Shown here: positions 25,688-35,535 of the stretch, piece by piece
How the letters are laid out: every line of letters begins with the position of its first letter
Numbering within the stretch: position 1 is the stretch's first letter
NCBI RefSeq assembly: GCF_040149665.1
Contig: NZ_JBEFLP010000001.1
Span: forward strand, 1,302,001-1,366,000
Source of the DNA: Sulfitobacter sp. HNIBRBA3233
GTDB taxonomy: Bacteria; Pseudomonadota; Alphaproteobacteria; Rhodobacterales; Rhodobacteraceae
Reading direction: 5' to 3'
Length of the DNA: 64,000 bases
Notes under the pieces: generated by a model
What the model saw: the letters and a program-made list of their open reading frames with translations, nothing else
What the model was told of the DNA's origin: nothing
Databases searched by the model: none
Position numbers and translations under genes: made by a program

Positions 25688-25720
25688 AAAAAGGCGGGGG
25701 CCATTGGTGGCCCCCGCCTT
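25688..25720 (-). terminator. rpoD terminator
   Basis: A perfect 13-bp stem (AAGGCGGGGGCCA with TGGCCCCCGCCTT, loop CCAA) lies 39 bases past the rpoD stop; on the minus strand it runs into five T, the form of an intrinsic terminator. Confidence 0.9.
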
Positions 25721-25758
25721 GCAATATCGTTGGTGCGGGTCCTGTACCCGCGACCGAC

Positions 25759-27747
25759 CTACTGGTCGAGGAAACTGCGCAGCTTGCGCGACCGGCTCGG
25801 ATGCTTGAGCTTGCGCAGCGCCTTCGCCTCGATCTGGCGGATCCGTTCGCGGGTCACGCTGAACTGCTGGCCCACTTCTTCCAGCGTGTGGTCTGTGTTC
25901 ATGCCGATGCCGAAACGCATGCGCAGCACACGTTCCTCGCGCGGCGTGAGGCTGGCCAGAACCCGTGTGGTGGTTTCCTTGAGGTTTTCCTGAATGGCGC
26001 TGTCCAGTGGCAGCACGGCATTCTTGTCCTCGATGAAATCGCCCAGCTGGCTGTCTTCCTCGTCGCCGATGGGGGTTTCGAGGCTGATCGGCTCCTTGGC
26101 GATCTTCATCACCTTGCGGACCTTTTCCAGCGGCATCTGCAGCTTCTCGGCCAGCTCTTCCGGCGTCGGTTCGCGGCCGATCTCGTGGAGCATCTGACGG
26201 CCCGTGCGGACCAGCTTGTTGATCGTTTCGATCATGTGCACCGGAATACGGATCGTGCGCGCCTGATCCGCAATCGACCGAGTGATCGCCTGCCGGATCC
26301 ACCATGTCGCGTAGGTGGAGAACTTGTAGCCGCGGCGGTATTCGAACTTGTCCACCGCCTTCATCAGGCCAATGTTGCCTTCCTGAATGAGATCAAGGAA
26401 TTGCAGACCACGGTTGGTGTATTTCTTCGCGATGGAGATAACGAGACGCAGGTTCGCCTCGACCATTTCCTTCTTGGCCTGACGGGCTTCTTTCTCGCCC
26501 TTCTGGACCTGCTGCACGATGCGGCGGAATTCGGAGATATCCAGACCGACGTATTGGCCCACCTGCGCCATGTCGGCGCGCAGCTGCTCGACCTTGTCGG
26601 CAGAGCGTTCGATGAACATCTGCCAGCCGCGGCCGGGCTTTTCGGCCATCCGCTCCATCCAGCCGGGATCGAGTTCGTGGTTGCGGTAGGCGTCGATGAA
26701 TTCCTTGCGGTTGATACGCGCCTGATCCGCAAGCTTTACCATCGCACTGTCGATCTGCATGATCCGGCGGTTGATGCCGTACAGCTGGTCGATCAGGGCT
26801 TCGATACGGTTGTTGTGCAGATGCAGATCGTTCACCAGCGCCACGATCTCGCTGCGCAGCTTCTGGTAGGTGTCCTCGTCCCCTTTCGAGAAGGTATTGT
26901 CCTCGTTCAGGGTGGCCGAGATACGGCTGTCCTGCATCTCGCTCAACTTGACGTAATCGTCGGCGATACGGTCAAGCGCTTCGAGCACCTGTGGCTTCAG
27001 CGCGGCTTCCATGGCGGCAAGCGACATGTTGGCCTGATCGTCGTCATCGTCGTCGTCATCGTCATCGGCGCTGATCGGATTGCCGTCCGCGTCGAGTTCC
27101 TGCTTGGCCTCTTCCTTGCCCGGCGCAGGGGCGCCTGCCGCGGGAACCACCGGAGTGGTTTCCTCGTCGTCGCCCATCTGGTTGCCGAATGTCGCCTCGA
27201 GGTCGATCACATCGCGCAGCAGAATATCCTCGGACAGAAGTTCGTCGCGCCAGATGGTGATCGCCTGAAAGGTCAGCGGGCTTTCGCACAGGCCCGCAAT
27301 CATGGTGTTGCGCCCCGCCTCGATCCGCTTGGCGATGGCGATTTCGCCCTCGCGGCTCAGCAGTTCGACCGACCCCATTTCGCGCAGGTACATGCGGACG
27401 GGATCGTCCGTGCGGTCCAGTTTCTCGGAGGTGCCGGAGCCGAGTGCGACCTCGCGGTTGCTTTCGGTCGTAGTTACGTCGGTCGAGCCCTTGTTCTCTT
27501 CTTCCTCGGCCTCTTCGTCCTCGATGATGTTAATGCCCATCTCGGAGAGCATCGACATCACGTCCTCGATCTGTTCGGAACTCACCTGATCGGGTGGCAG
27601 GACCGTATTGAGCTGGTCGTAGGTGATATACCCTTTCTCGCGCGCCTCGCCGATCATCTTCTTGACGGCGGCCTGGCTCATGTCGAGCGAGTGGCCGGAG
27701 TCCTGATCGTCGTTCTTGACGTCTTCGTTGGTATCCTTGGCAGCCAT
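25759..27747 (-). CDS. rpoD: Primary sigma factor RpoD (sigma-70)
   Basis: A 662-residue housekeeping sigma factor. Region 2 reads [20 protein letters not shown] and [19 protein letters not shown]; region 4 ends [20 protein letters not shown]. Region 1.1 and a large acidic non-conserved region lie between; the latter includes ten consecutive Asp, encoded by GAC/GAT repeats at 27037-27066. GAGAGGAG precedes ATG 27747. It follows dnaG on the same strand after 176 bases, the common macromolecular-synthesis order. Confidence 0.96.
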   Translation of the reverse strand: MAAKDTNEDVKNDDQDSGHSLDMSQAAVKKMIGEAREKGYITYDQLNTVLPPDQVSSEQIEDVMSMLSEMGINIIEDEEAEEEENKGSTDVTTTESNREVALGSGTSEKLDRTDDPVRMYLREMGSVELLSREGEIAIAKRIEAGRNTMIAGLCESPLTFQAITIWRDELLSEDILLRDVIDLEATFGNQMGDDEETTPVVPAAGAPAPGKEEAKQELDADGNPISADDDDDDDDDDQANMSLAAMEAALKPQVLEALDRIADDYVKLSEMQDSRISATLNEDNTFSKGDEDTYQKLRSEIVALVNDLHLHNNRIEALIDQLYGINRRIMQIDSAMVKLADQARINRKEFIDAYRNHELDPGWMERMAEKPGRGWQMFIERSADKVEQLRADMAQVGQYVGLDISEFRRIVQQVQKGEKEARQAKKEMVEANLRLVISIAKKYTNRGLQFLDLIQEGNIGLMKAVDKFEYRRGYKFSTYATWWIRQAITRSIADQARTIRIPVHMIETINKLVRTGRQMLHEIGREPTPEELAEKLQMPLEKVRKVMKIAKEPISLETPIGDEEDSQLGDFIEDKNAVLPLDSAIQENLKETTTRVLASLTPREERVLRMRFGIGMNTDHTLEEVGQQFSVTRERIRQIEAKALRKLKHPSRSRKLRSFLDQ

Positions 27748-27771
27748 GAAAGCTCCTCTCAAGCGTCCCTG

Positions 27772-27793
27772 CGAATCAGTGGTAGCTGATTCG
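27772..27793. repeat. Inverted repeat in rpoD leader
   Basis: CGAATCAG and CTGATTCG pair perfectly over 8 bp around a TGGTAG loop, 25 bases upstream of rpoD; a third CGAATCA copy begins at 27799. On the plus strand it is followed by TTTTT but no plus gene precedes it, so on the rpoD mRNA it is a leader hairpin or a protein site. Confidence 0.5.
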
Positions 27794-27923
27794 TTTTTCG
27801 AATCATGCGTGGTTTCAGACGATTCTTAAACCCGCGTCCCTATTTTTCCGCTAATTGCGGACGATTGGTCACGATCGACCCGTCGATGCGCCAGAGCGCC
27901 CGGCCGCAAAGCCGCGCGGCGCA

Positions 27924-29909
27924 TCAGCTGTTCTTGCGACCGCCCTTGCTGAAATCGATCTGATCAAAGAAGCTGCGGCTTTTCTCGACTTCCTCCCGGT
28001 CCAACCGCGCGCCATTGTCGGCGATCACGTATTCCGCCTGATCTTCTTGTCCAGAGCGGCGTGCCCGGTCGTGCGCACGTGCCGCTTCGGCCAGCCGCCA
28101 CGTCACCCCCTCGTCTGCCTCGCCGGTCAGATCGTCAAGCGCATCGTGAAGCTCTTCTTCCAGCCCGCGCTGGGCCTTCAGCTTTGCCAACTCCTCGGCG
28201 ATGGTCATTGCTGTCAGATCGGCCATCCCGGGCTTGCGGATACAGGGTGTGATTGCGACATGGCGCTGCGCCAGCAGGTTTTCAATAGCGTCCGGTCCCA
28301 GAGCGTCCGAAATTCTGTCGCGCAAATCACCGGCCCCTCTGTGCGCGTGCGCCAGAACCAGATCGCGCATGCGCGCGTGATCGGGATCGGCGCAGGGCAT
28401 GTTTTCCAGCCCGGTCTCGAATTTCTCGACGACCTCGGGGCAGCAGATGCAGGCGGCAAGGATCACCGCTTCGCGCAGGTGATCGGTGGCGCGGGCATCC
28501 TGCGCCGTGGCCAGCACCGAGGATTTCGCACCGACGGACGGACCGGGGACCGCTTTGACCCACGCGCCCTGCTGTCGCGGACGCCGCGCGCCGCCTCCAC
28601 CGCCGCCCGATGCCGACGTGGATTTATTGCGGAACAGCTGCCAGCGCAGATCCTTGATTTCCTGCCCGTAGTGGCTGCGGATGCTGGGGTCGCGGATCAG
28701 CGCAATCTTTTCGCGCAGCGTCTTGTCCAGTGCCGCCTTGCGTTCGGGGCTGTCGAAGACCTTTCCGTCGATCTCGCGCTGCCACAGCAGCTGGACCGTG
28801 GGCTGGGCCGCATCGATGATGCTCTGCACCGCGCCGACACCGGCGGATTTCAGCAGATCGTCGGGATCCTGCCCTTCGGGCATCATCGCAAAGCGCAGGC
28901 TGCGCCCCGCTTCCAGCAGCGGCAAGGCCAGATCGATCAGGCGCAACGCCGCACGCTGGCCTGCAGCATCCCCGTCCAGCATGATGACAGGCTCGTCGCT
29001 GATCCGCCACAGCATCGCCAGCTGGTTCTCGGTGATGGCGGTCCCCAGCGGCGCCACCGCCGCACCGAAACCGGCCTCGCTGAGCGCGATCACATCCATA
29101 TACCCTTCGGCGACAAGCAGCGGCTGCCCCTTGCCCGCCGCCACGCGCGCCTCGCGCACGTTGTAGAGGCTGCGGCCCTTGTCAAAAAGCGCCGTTTCCG
29201 GAGAGTTGAGGTACTTGGCCTTGTCCTCAGGGTCCATGGCGCGGCCCCCGAAGGCGATGGCACGGCCCTGTGCGTCGCGGATCGGATAGATGATGCGGTT
29301 GCGGAAGGTATCATAGGGCTTGCCGCCCTTCTGCGACGGCTTGGCCAGACCGGCGTCGAGGATCAGCTTGTCTTCGACGCCCTTCCCTTTCAGCGCATCC
29401 CACAGCCCCTGCCATGTATCGGGCGCAAATCCGATCTCCCAGCGCGCCAGCGCGTCGCCTTGCAGACCGCGGCGGGCGAGATAATCACGCGCAGCCTGGC
29501 CTGCGCCGGTGCGCAACTGCAACCGGAACCATTTGACCGCCAGTTCCATCACCTCGGCGAGCTGGGTGCGCGCATCGGCTTTCTGTTGTGCCTGCGGGTC
29601 GCGTTCGGGCATCGGCATCCCGGCCTCGCGGGCCAGAATCTCGACCGCTTCCATGAAACTCACGTTCTCGGTCTCGCGCACGAAGGAGATCGCGTCGCCC
29701 TTCGCGTGGCACCCGAAGCAATAATAGAATCCCTTGCGGTCATCGACGTGGAAACTCGCCGATTTTTCCTGGTGGAACGGGCACGGCGCCCACATATCGC
29801 CCTTGCCCTGATTGGACTTGCGCTGATCCCACATGACCTTGCGCCCGACGACCTGTGACAGGCTCGACCGGCTGCGCAATTCATCCAGAAATCCAGGGGG
29901 CAGGCTCAT
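27924..29909 (-). CDS. dnaG: DNA primase
   Basis: A 661-residue primase that makes RNA primers for replication. The N-terminal CHC2 zinc domain has ligands Cys43, His46, Cys64 and Cys67 (APCPFHQEKS and YYCFGCHAKGD). The TOPRIM catalytic core contains LLVAEGYMDVIAL (Glu) and PVIMLDGDAAGQRAAL (DxD). A C-terminal helicase-binding region follows a Gly-rich linker (SASGGGGGGARR). Upstream of rpoD, same strand. Confidence 0.95.
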   Translation of the reverse strand: MSLPPGFLDELRSRSSLSQVVGRKVMWDQRKSNQGKGDMWAPCPFHQEKSASFHVDDRKGFYYCFGCHAKGDAISFVRETENVSFMEAVEILAREAGMPMPERDPQAQQKADARTQLAEVMELAVKWFRLQLRTGAGQAARDYLARRGLQGDALARWEIGFAPDTWQGLWDALKGKGVEDKLILDAGLAKPSQKGGKPYDTFRNRIIYPIRDAQGRAIAFGGRAMDPEDKAKYLNSPETALFDKGRSLYNVREARVAAGKGQPLLVAEGYMDVIALSEAGFGAAVAPLGTAITENQLAMLWRISDEPVIMLDGDAAGQRAALRLIDLALPLLEAGRSLRFAMMPEGQDPDDLLKSAGVGAVQSIIDAAQPTVQLLWQREIDGKVFDSPERKAALDKTLREKIALIRDPSIRSHYGQEIKDLRWQLFRNKSTSASGGGGGGARRPRQQGAWVKAVPGPSVGAKSSVLATAQDARATDHLREAVILAACICCPEVVEKFETGLENMPCADPDHARMRDLVLAHAHRGAGDLRDRISDALGPDAIENLLAQRHVAITPCIRKPGMADLTAMTIAEELAKLKAQRGLEEELHDALDDLTGEADEGVTWRLAEAARAHDRARRSGQEDQAEYVIADNGARLDREEVEKSRSFFDQIDFSKGGRKNS

Positions 29910-30023
29910 ACGCGATCATACCGAATGCCGCAGGCCAGAGTCCAGAAGCGCGCGGCGGAATACAGGCCGAAAAGAGCGGTGGCGCCGCGCCGCATCGACG
30001 CGGCAGCGACGGTCAGATCCGAG

Positions 30024-30326
30024 TCATTGCTGCAGACACAGCTCTTCCCACGCCTCACCCAGATCGGCTGACTTCAGCTCTTTCATTTTCATGCGGTAGA
30101 CCCAAGGGGTCACCAAGGGGACGACCGCGTTGTATTTTTCCGGCCATTCCGGCGCGGTACCTGCGACATGATCCACGACCTGTCTTTCGCGCACCCGCTC
30201 CATCCTTGCCGCCTGAACCGCTGCGACAACATCGGCCTGATAGCCACAATCGGTTTCCTTGGCGCTCTGCGCGGCCAGAGGCGTGGCGGCGCACAGGGCG
30301 ACGACGGCTGCAAACATCCGGATCAT
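30024..30326 (-). CDS. Small secreted protein of unknown function
   Basis: A 100-residue protein with a signal peptide (RMFAAVVALCAATPLAAQ) and a mature domain of about 80 residues containing CGYQADVVAAVQAARMERV and a C-terminal LGEAWEELC; the two Cys could form a disulphide. I do not recognise a family beyond Rhodobacterales hypothetical proteins. AAGGAG lies upstream of ATG 30326. It follows soxG by 34 bases and may be read through from the sarcosine oxidase operon. Confidence 0.78.
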   Translation of the reverse strand: MIRMFAAVVALCAATPLAAQSAKETDCGYQADVVAAVQAARMERVRERQVVDHVAGTAPEWPEKYNAVVPLVTPWVYRMKMKELKSADLGEAWEELCLQQ

Positions 30327-30360
30327 ATCGGTACTCCTTACAAAACTCACAGGCGCCATT

Positions 30361-30897
30361 CTAGCGGCGCGCCGCCACCGCTTCCAGTGCCTGCGTCAGA
30401 TCGTGAACGAGTGTTCCGGCCAGTGAGCGGAACACCGCGACCATGAAGGTATCGGGGCCGGTTCTGGTAATGCTGGCATGCATATGGCCCAGAAGGCTCC
30501 GCGCGGTTGCGCCCTGCGCGAAATGCGCGGCGCGCAGATCGACGGGAACCAGCCGCGCCAGAACGTCTTCCGACCCGGCCCCGGACAATTCGGCAAAGCA
30601 CCATGCATCGCCCTGATCGATCACAGCGGCCAGCGCCGAGAGTTCTCTGCCCGGCGCGCGCCCCAGCAGCAGCGCCTCCTCGCGGCCCCACCAGATCAAC
30701 CGCGTGTCCCCCTGCGTGACACTTTGGCCGGCACCGGGAAATGGCATGCCCAGCGCCTCTTGCAGCGCTTCCGGCGTGGCCGTGGCGTAAGGCAAGACCG
30801 CATGGGCAGAGCCGACCTCGGCTTCGCGCAGGGTGACACCGCCGATCGTAACCGGCAGAAGGTCCGCGAAACAGGTCTCCGCTTCAAGCTCACTCAC
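30361..30897 (-). CDS. soxG: Sarcosine oxidase gamma subunit
   Basis: A 178-residue SoxG, structural subunit of heterotetrameric sarcosine oxidase. Similarity is to the aminomethyltransferase-like fold: LIWWGREEALLLGRAPG, then VDLRAAHFAQGATARSLLGH and ITRTGPDTFMVAVFRSLAGT. It starts at GTG 30897, overlapping the soxA stop by 8 bases, and gives the family-typical MSELEAE start. Gamma subunits vary most, but position after soxA is decisive. Confidence 0.9.
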   Translation of the reverse strand: MSELEAETCFADLLPVTIGGVTLREAEVGSAHAVLPYATATPEALQEALGMPFPGAGQSVTQGDTRLIWWGREEALLLGRAPGRELSALAAVIDQGDAWCFAELSGAGSEDVLARLVPVDLRAAHFAQGATARSLLGHMHASITRTGPDTFMVAVFRSLAGTLVHDLTQALEAVAARR

Positions 30898-33811
30898 GCA
30901 GGCGCCCTCCCTCGGGATCGTAGAAGACCGGCGGACAAATCTCGACCTCGGTGCGGATGGCCCGCAGATGGTCGACCAGTTGCAGACGCTCGCCCATACG
31001 CTCGGGTCCGCGGCTGACAAACCCAAGCCCGATCATCGAACCGGCCTGCGGCGACTGGCAAACCGAGGTGACATAGCCCTGATCGTTGGCATGCACGGCG
31101 CTCTGGCCCACGGGATAGAGATGCGCACCGGCTGAAATCTCCTGCGCGGGGGCCACGGGTTTGAGGCCCACGAGCCGCGCCCGCGCCGGATCGACCAGAC
31201 CGGGCCGCGCGGCCATCACCTTGCCGATGCAGTCCTTACCCGGCGACACCATCCGCGCCATGCCGATGTCAAATGCCGTGACGCGCCCGTGGATTTCCGC
31301 GTGGGTGATGAACCCTTTTTCCATGCGCAATACGTTCAGCGCTTCCATACCGTAGGCCCCGCCCCCCAGCGCCTCGGCGCGGCGGACCAGCTTTGCAAAA
31401 AGCGCTGCACCGTAGCGGGCGGGCACGGCAATCTCGTACCCCCGCTCTCCCGAGAAGGAGATCCGGAACAGCCGTCCGCGCACCCCCAGGACGCCGACCT
31501 CGCCACAAGCCATGAACGGCGAGTCGGCATCGTCGAGCGGCTGATCGAGCAGCCCTTCCAGCAGCCCATGCGCCTTGGGTCCCGCCACCGCGAACTGCGC
31601 CCAGTGTTCGGTCACCGACGCGAAGCGGACATCCCATTCCGGATGCAGCCCCTGCGACACCCAGTTGAGATGGCGCATGACCTCTCCAGCCGCGGCGGTG
31701 GTGGTCGTCATGAGGTAGTGCTGCGGCCCCAATCGCGCGGTGGTGCCGTCATCCATGACCATCCCGTCCTCGCGCAGCATCAGGCCATAGCGCACGCGCC
31801 GCTCTTTCAGGGTGGAGAAGACGTTGGTGTAAACCAGATCAAGCAGCCGCGCCGCGTCGGGGCCCTGAATGTCGATCTTGCCCAGCGTGCTGACATCGCA
31901 CACGCCCACGGCCTCGCGCACATGGCGGACCTCGCGGTCGCAGGCCGCGCGCCACGTGGCTTCGCCCTCGCGCGGGAAATAGCTGGGCCTGTACCACAAG
32001 CCGGCCTCGATCATCGGCGCGCCCATCGCGACACTTTGGCGGTGGCTGGTGGTGAACCGCTGCGGCGCGAATCCCGCGCCGCGCCCGCCTGCCCCCATCG
32101 CGGCGATCGACACCGGCGTGTAGGGTGGCCGGAACGTGGTTGTCCCGGTCTGCGCGATCCCGCGCGCGGTCGCATCGGCCAGAAGCGCCAGCGCCGCGAC
32201 GTTCGAGGTCTTGCCCTGATCGGTCGCCATCCCTTGCGTGGTGTAGCGCTTCATATGCTCGACCGAGACAAAGTTTTCCACCGCCGCCTGCCGGATATCC
32301 TTGGTGGTCACGTCATTCTGGAAATCGAGCCAGGCACGCCCCTTGCCGGCCACCTCCCACAAAGGGGCGATCCGGTAGGCAGAACCGTCCGCATCAGGAA
32401 GCACCAGATCTGCCGGGGCCTTGCCCAGCGCCTGCGCCACACGCTGTCCTGCGTCGAGCCCGCCGCGCAGGCACGCTTGCGTGGAAAACGCCCCGGCGCA
32501 GGCCCCGGCCCAGTCCATGCCCGGCACCGTCCCCGCCACCGGGACGAAAGCCGCGATATCCTCACGCCATTCGGGCCTGCCGCCCGTGTGACAGGTCAGG
32601 TGAACCGTCGGGTTCCAGCCCCCCGATACGGCAAGGCAATCGGCCCTGATCGTCCAGTCCCGGCCGTCCCGCCGCAGCGTGACCGTCTTCACGCCCCTGC
32701 GCCCCGATGTGCCGCAGACCACCGCACCGGGATGCACCGGGAAGGGGCTGTCGGCAAACTCCGCCTCCGTGCGGCTATCGACCAGCGCGGCCACCTCGAC
32801 CCCCGCGGCATGCAGATCGCGTGCGGTCCTGTGGGCGTCGTCGTTGTTGCCGAACACGACGATCCGCCTGCCGGGCGCCACCCCCCAGCGGTTGAGGTAG
32901 GCCCGCACGGCACCCGCCATCATCACGCCGGGCCGGTCATTGTCAGGGAACGCGATGGGCCGCTCTATCGCCCCTGCGCAAAGGATCGACGCCCGCGCCG
33001 TGATCCGCCAGAAACACTCCAGCGGCGCGCCAGATCGCGGCAGATGATGCGACACACGCTCCAGCGCGCCGAAAACGCCGCCGTCGTAGGCGCCGGTGAC
33101 GGTCGTACGCGGCATGATCCGCACGTTCGCCCGCGCTGCCAGCTCTGCCACCTTCTGCGCGACCCAATCGGTCGCAGTCACGCCGCCGACCTCCTCGCGC
33201 TCGACCAACAGCCGCCCCCCGGGTTGGCTGTCTTCGTCGCAAAGGATCACGTCCAGACCCGCTTGCGACGCGGCATCCGCCGCCATCAGCCCCGCAGGCC
33301 CTGCCCCGATCACCAGCACATCGCAGAATGCAAAGGCGCGGTCGTAGCGATCCGCATCCGCCTTGCCGTTCAGCGCCCCCAATCCGGCCGCACGGCGGAT
33401 CACCGGCTCATAGAGCTTTTCCCAGAAGGTCTGTGGCCACATGAAGGTCTTGTAGTAAAACCCCGCCCCCAGAAACCGCGCGCCCAGATCGTTCACCGCC
33501 AGCGCATCGAAGGCAAGAGAGGGCCACGCCGACTGCGAGCGCACCTCGAGCCCTTCGTAGACTTCCTGAACCGTGGCGCGCAGGTTCGGTTCCGCGCCCG
33601 CGCCCCTGCCAACGGTGACAAGCGCGTTCGGCTCCTCCGACCCCGCCGTCAGGACGCCGCGCGGGCGGTGGTATTTGAACGACCGGCCCATCAGCCGTAC
33701 GCCACTCGCCAGCAGGGCAGCAGCAACCGTTTCTCCGCGCCGGCCCGTATAACCCACGCCGTCGAAGCGGAAGCGTATCTTTTCCCCGTCGGGGATCTCG
33801 CGAAGCCTCAC
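30890..33811 (-). CDS. soxA: Sarcosine oxidase alpha subunit
   Basis: A 973-residue subunit. The N-terminal region (RFDGVGYTGRRGETVAAALL) is a ferredoxin-like 2Fe-2S-type fold, followed by a FAD/NAD-binding domain (DVLVIGAGPAGLMAADAAS at about residue 165) and a C-terminal tetrahydrofolate-binding aminomethyltransferase domain (YEIAVPARYGAALFAKLV). It oxidises sarcosine with folate to glycine and methylene-THF with beta. It starts at GTG 33811, in a GTGA overlap with soxD. Confidence 0.94.
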   Translation of the reverse strand: MRLREIPDGEKIRFRFDGVGYTGRRGETVAAALLASGVRLMGRSFKYHRPRGVLTAGSEEPNALVTVGRGAGAEPNLRATVQEVYEGLEVRSQSAWPSLAFDALAVNDLGARFLGAGFYYKTFMWPQTFWEKLYEPVIRRAAGLGALNGKADADRYDRAFAFCDVLVIGAGPAGLMAADAASQAGLDVILCDEDSQPGGRLLVEREEVGGVTATDWVAQKVAELAARANVRIMPRTTVTGAYDGGVFGALERVSHHLPRSGAPLECFWRITARASILCAGAIERPIAFPDNDRPGVMMAGAVRAYLNRWGVAPGRRIVVFGNNDDAHRTARDLHAAGVEVAALVDSRTEAEFADSPFPVHPGAVVCGTSGRRGVKTVTLRRDGRDWTIRADCLAVSGGWNPTVHLTCHTGGRPEWREDIAAFVPVAGTVPGMDWAGACAGAFSTQACLRGGLDAGQRVAQALGKAPADLVLPDADGSAYRIAPLWEVAGKGRAWLDFQNDVTTKDIRQAAVENFVSVEHMKRYTTQGMATDQGKTSNVAALALLADATARGIAQTGTTTFRPPYTPVSIAAMGAGGRGAGFAPQRFTTSHRQSVAMGAPMIEAGLWYRPSYFPREGEATWRAACDREVRHVREAVGVCDVSTLGKIDIQGPDAARLLDLVYTNVFSTLKERRVRYGLMLREDGMVMDDGTTARLGPQHYLMTTTTAAAGEVMRHLNWVSQGLHPEWDVRFASVTEHWAQFAVAGPKAHGLLEGLLDQPLDDADSPFMACGEVGVLGVRGRLFRISFSGERGYEIAVPARYGAALFAKLVRRAEALGGGAYGMEALNVLRMEKGFITHAEIHGRVTAFDIGMARMVSPGKDCIGKVMAARPGLVDPARARLVGLKPVAPAQEISAGAHLYPVGQSAVHANDQGYVTSVCQSPQAGSMIGLGFVSRGPERMGERLQLVDHLRAIRTEVEICPPVFYDPEGGRLRE

Positions 33812-34071
33812 TTTCCCGCCTCCGCGGCCAGTGCGGTCGCATGGATCTCGTGGGTGACGGTATCGCGCTCCACGATCAGCCAGGCCCCGCATCCCGCCTC
33901 GTGCTGCCACAGATCACGGGTGCGTCCGGCGGGATTGTCGCGCAGATGCAGATAGCTGTCCCAGGCGGCCTCTCCGGCGTCTGGGGCCGGACGCTCCAGC
34001 GCAACCGCATCCCCCTTGTAGTAGAACTCGCGCCGGTCACGGGCGCCGCACAATGGACAATCGATCCTCAC
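33808..34071 (-). CDS. soxD: Sarcosine oxidase delta subunit
   Basis: An 87-residue SoxD that holds zinc: CPLCGARDRREFYYKGDA supplies CxxC and HEAGCGAWLIVERD another Cys/His set. I place the start at GTG 34071 (product begins MRIDCPLCG), in line with the family; the frame continues upstream to a TTG at 34095 without a ribosome site. It lies between soxB and soxA in the standard soxBDAG order. Confidence 0.9.
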   Translation of the reverse strand: MRIDCPLCGARDRREFYYKGDAVALERPAPDAGEAAWDSYLHLRDNPAGRTRDLWQHEAGCGAWLIVERDTVTHEIHATALAAEAGK

Positions 34072-34149
34072 GCCACGACCGCCCGCAGGCCGCAACGGCC
34101 TGTCTCCATTTTGCCCCTAAACTCAATCCCGCAGCCCGCTCCGGGCGCC

Positions 34150-35403
34150 TCAGTGGAGGTTGTGTTGCGCACCTGTGCCCTCCTCGTCCATCAGGCCGCG
34201 CCCGGTCCTGAACCGGTCGAGCCGGAACTTCGCCGCCGCCGCGTGGTGCTCCCCGGTCGCCATCAGATGCGCAAAGGCATCGCCAGAGCCCGGCACCGCC
34301 TTGAAGCCGCCGTAGCACCAGCCGCAATTGAGAAAGAGCCCCTCGGTCCCGGTCTTGTCGATGATAGGAGAGCCATCGGGCGTCATGTCCATGATACCGC
34401 CCCAGGACCGCAGGACCTTGGCCTTGCCGATCATCGGCATCAGTGTCATGCTCGCTTCCATCACATGCTCGACCATCGGCAAATTCCCCCGCGCGGCGTA
34501 GGAGGCATAGAAATCCAGATCCCCGCCAAAGACCAGCCCGCCCTTGTCGGACTGGCTGATATAGAAATGTCCCATCCCGAAGCTGATGACGTTGTCGATG
34601 CAGGGCTTCAACCCTTCGGTGACAAAGGCCTGCAGCACGTGGCTTTCGATGGGCAGGCGCATGCCCGCCATGGCCGCCACCTGCCCCGAGCGGCCCGCAA
34701 CGACGATGCCGACCTTGCGCGCCCGGATCGCGCCACGGGTGGTCTGAACCCCGGTGACGCGCCTGCCCTCGATATCGATACCGGTGACTTCGCAGTTCTG
34801 GATCAGGTCCACACCTCGGTCGGACGCCCCGCGCGCATAGCCCCACGCCACGGCATCGTGGCGCGCGGTCCCTCCGCGGCGTTGCAACAACCCGCCGTAG
34901 ATCGGAAACCTGGTATTTTCGAAATCGAGGTAGGGCGCGATGCGGCGCACGCCCTCGCGGTCCAGCAGTTCCGCATCATCGCCCTGCCCGCGGATCGCAT
35001 TGCCCCGCCGCGCAAAGGCATCCCGCTGGCCGTCGGAATGGCACAGCATCATGACCCCGCGCTGCGACAGCATGGCGTTGTAGTTCAGCTCGCGCTCCAA
35101 CCCTTCCCAAAGCTTCAGCGAATGTGAATAGAACTGCGAATTGCCGTCGAGAAAGTAGTTCGCCCGCACGATGGTCGTGTTACGCCCGATATTGCCGCCA
35201 CCGAGATAGCCTTTCTCCAGCACGGCGATGTTGCGCATGCCGTGCGTCTTGGCGAGGTAATAGGCCGTCGCCAGCCCGTGCCCGCCGCCGCCGATGATGA
35301 CCGCGTCATATTCCGCCTTTGGCGTGGCATCGCGCCAGTGCGGGCCCCAGCCCCTGTTTCCCGTCAGCCCTTCGCGCAACAGACGCCATCCAGAAAAGCG
35401 CAT
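34150..35403 (-). CDS. soxB: Sarcosine oxidase beta subunit
   Basis: A 417-residue FAD-dependent amine oxidase subunit of the DAO family, which carries the covalent flavin and the sarcosine site. The dinucleotide motif is DAVIIGGGGHGLATAYYLA near residue 35; the C-terminal FLNCGWCYGGFKAVPGSG is characteristic of SoxB. First gene of soxBDAG. An inverted repeat GTGCAG...CTGCAC at 35417-35448 lies 14 bases upstream of the start and may be an operator. Confidence 0.95.
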   Translation of the reverse strand: MRFSGWRLLREGLTGNRGWGPHWRDATPKAEYDAVIIGGGGHGLATAYYLAKTHGMRNIAVLEKGYLGGGNIGRNTTIVRANYFLDGNSQFYSHSLKLWEGLERELNYNAMLSQRGVMMLCHSDGQRDAFARRGNAIRGQGDDAELLDREGVRRIAPYLDFENTRFPIYGGLLQRRGGTARHDAVAWGYARGASDRGVDLIQNCEVTGIDIEGRRVTGVQTTRGAIRARKVGIVVAGRSGQVAAMAGMRLPIESHVLQAFVTEGLKPCIDNVISFGMGHFYISQSDKGGLVFGGDLDFYASYAARGNLPMVEHVMEASMTLMPMIGKAKVLRSWGGIMDMTPDGSPIIDKTGTEGLFLNCGWCYGGFKAVPGSGDAFAHLMATGEHHAAAAKFRLDRFRTGRGLMDEEGTGAQHNLH

Positions 35404-35416
35404 TGCAGATCCCTTT

Positions 35417-35448
35417 GTGCAGCTGCGTCCACTTAGACAGAACTGCAC
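35417..35448 (-). promoter_or_regulatory. Inverted repeat upstream of soxB
   Basis: GTGCAG and CTGCAC, 6 bp each, spaced 20 bases, end 14 bases before the soxB start codon. The position fits an operator for a sarcosine or betaine-responsive regulator, but the half-sites are short and could be chance. Confidence 0.3.
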
Positions 35449-35535
35449 GGGCCGCACAATCGCGCCAAGGGATTTGGCCGGGGATAATCGCGAAAGGATT
35501 GTCTCGCGGAAACGGATGCCGCCCGCTGATGCGCC

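Noticed and set aside
25636..29858. Long plus-strand frames opposite rpoD and dnaG
   Set aside because: They mirror two essential genes and show low-complexity His/Arg-rich products with no family resemblance.
31289..33955. Very long plus-strand frame opposite soxA
   Set aside because: Antisense of the sarcosine oxidase alpha gene; the product is Arg/His/Pro-rich and unlike any protein I know.
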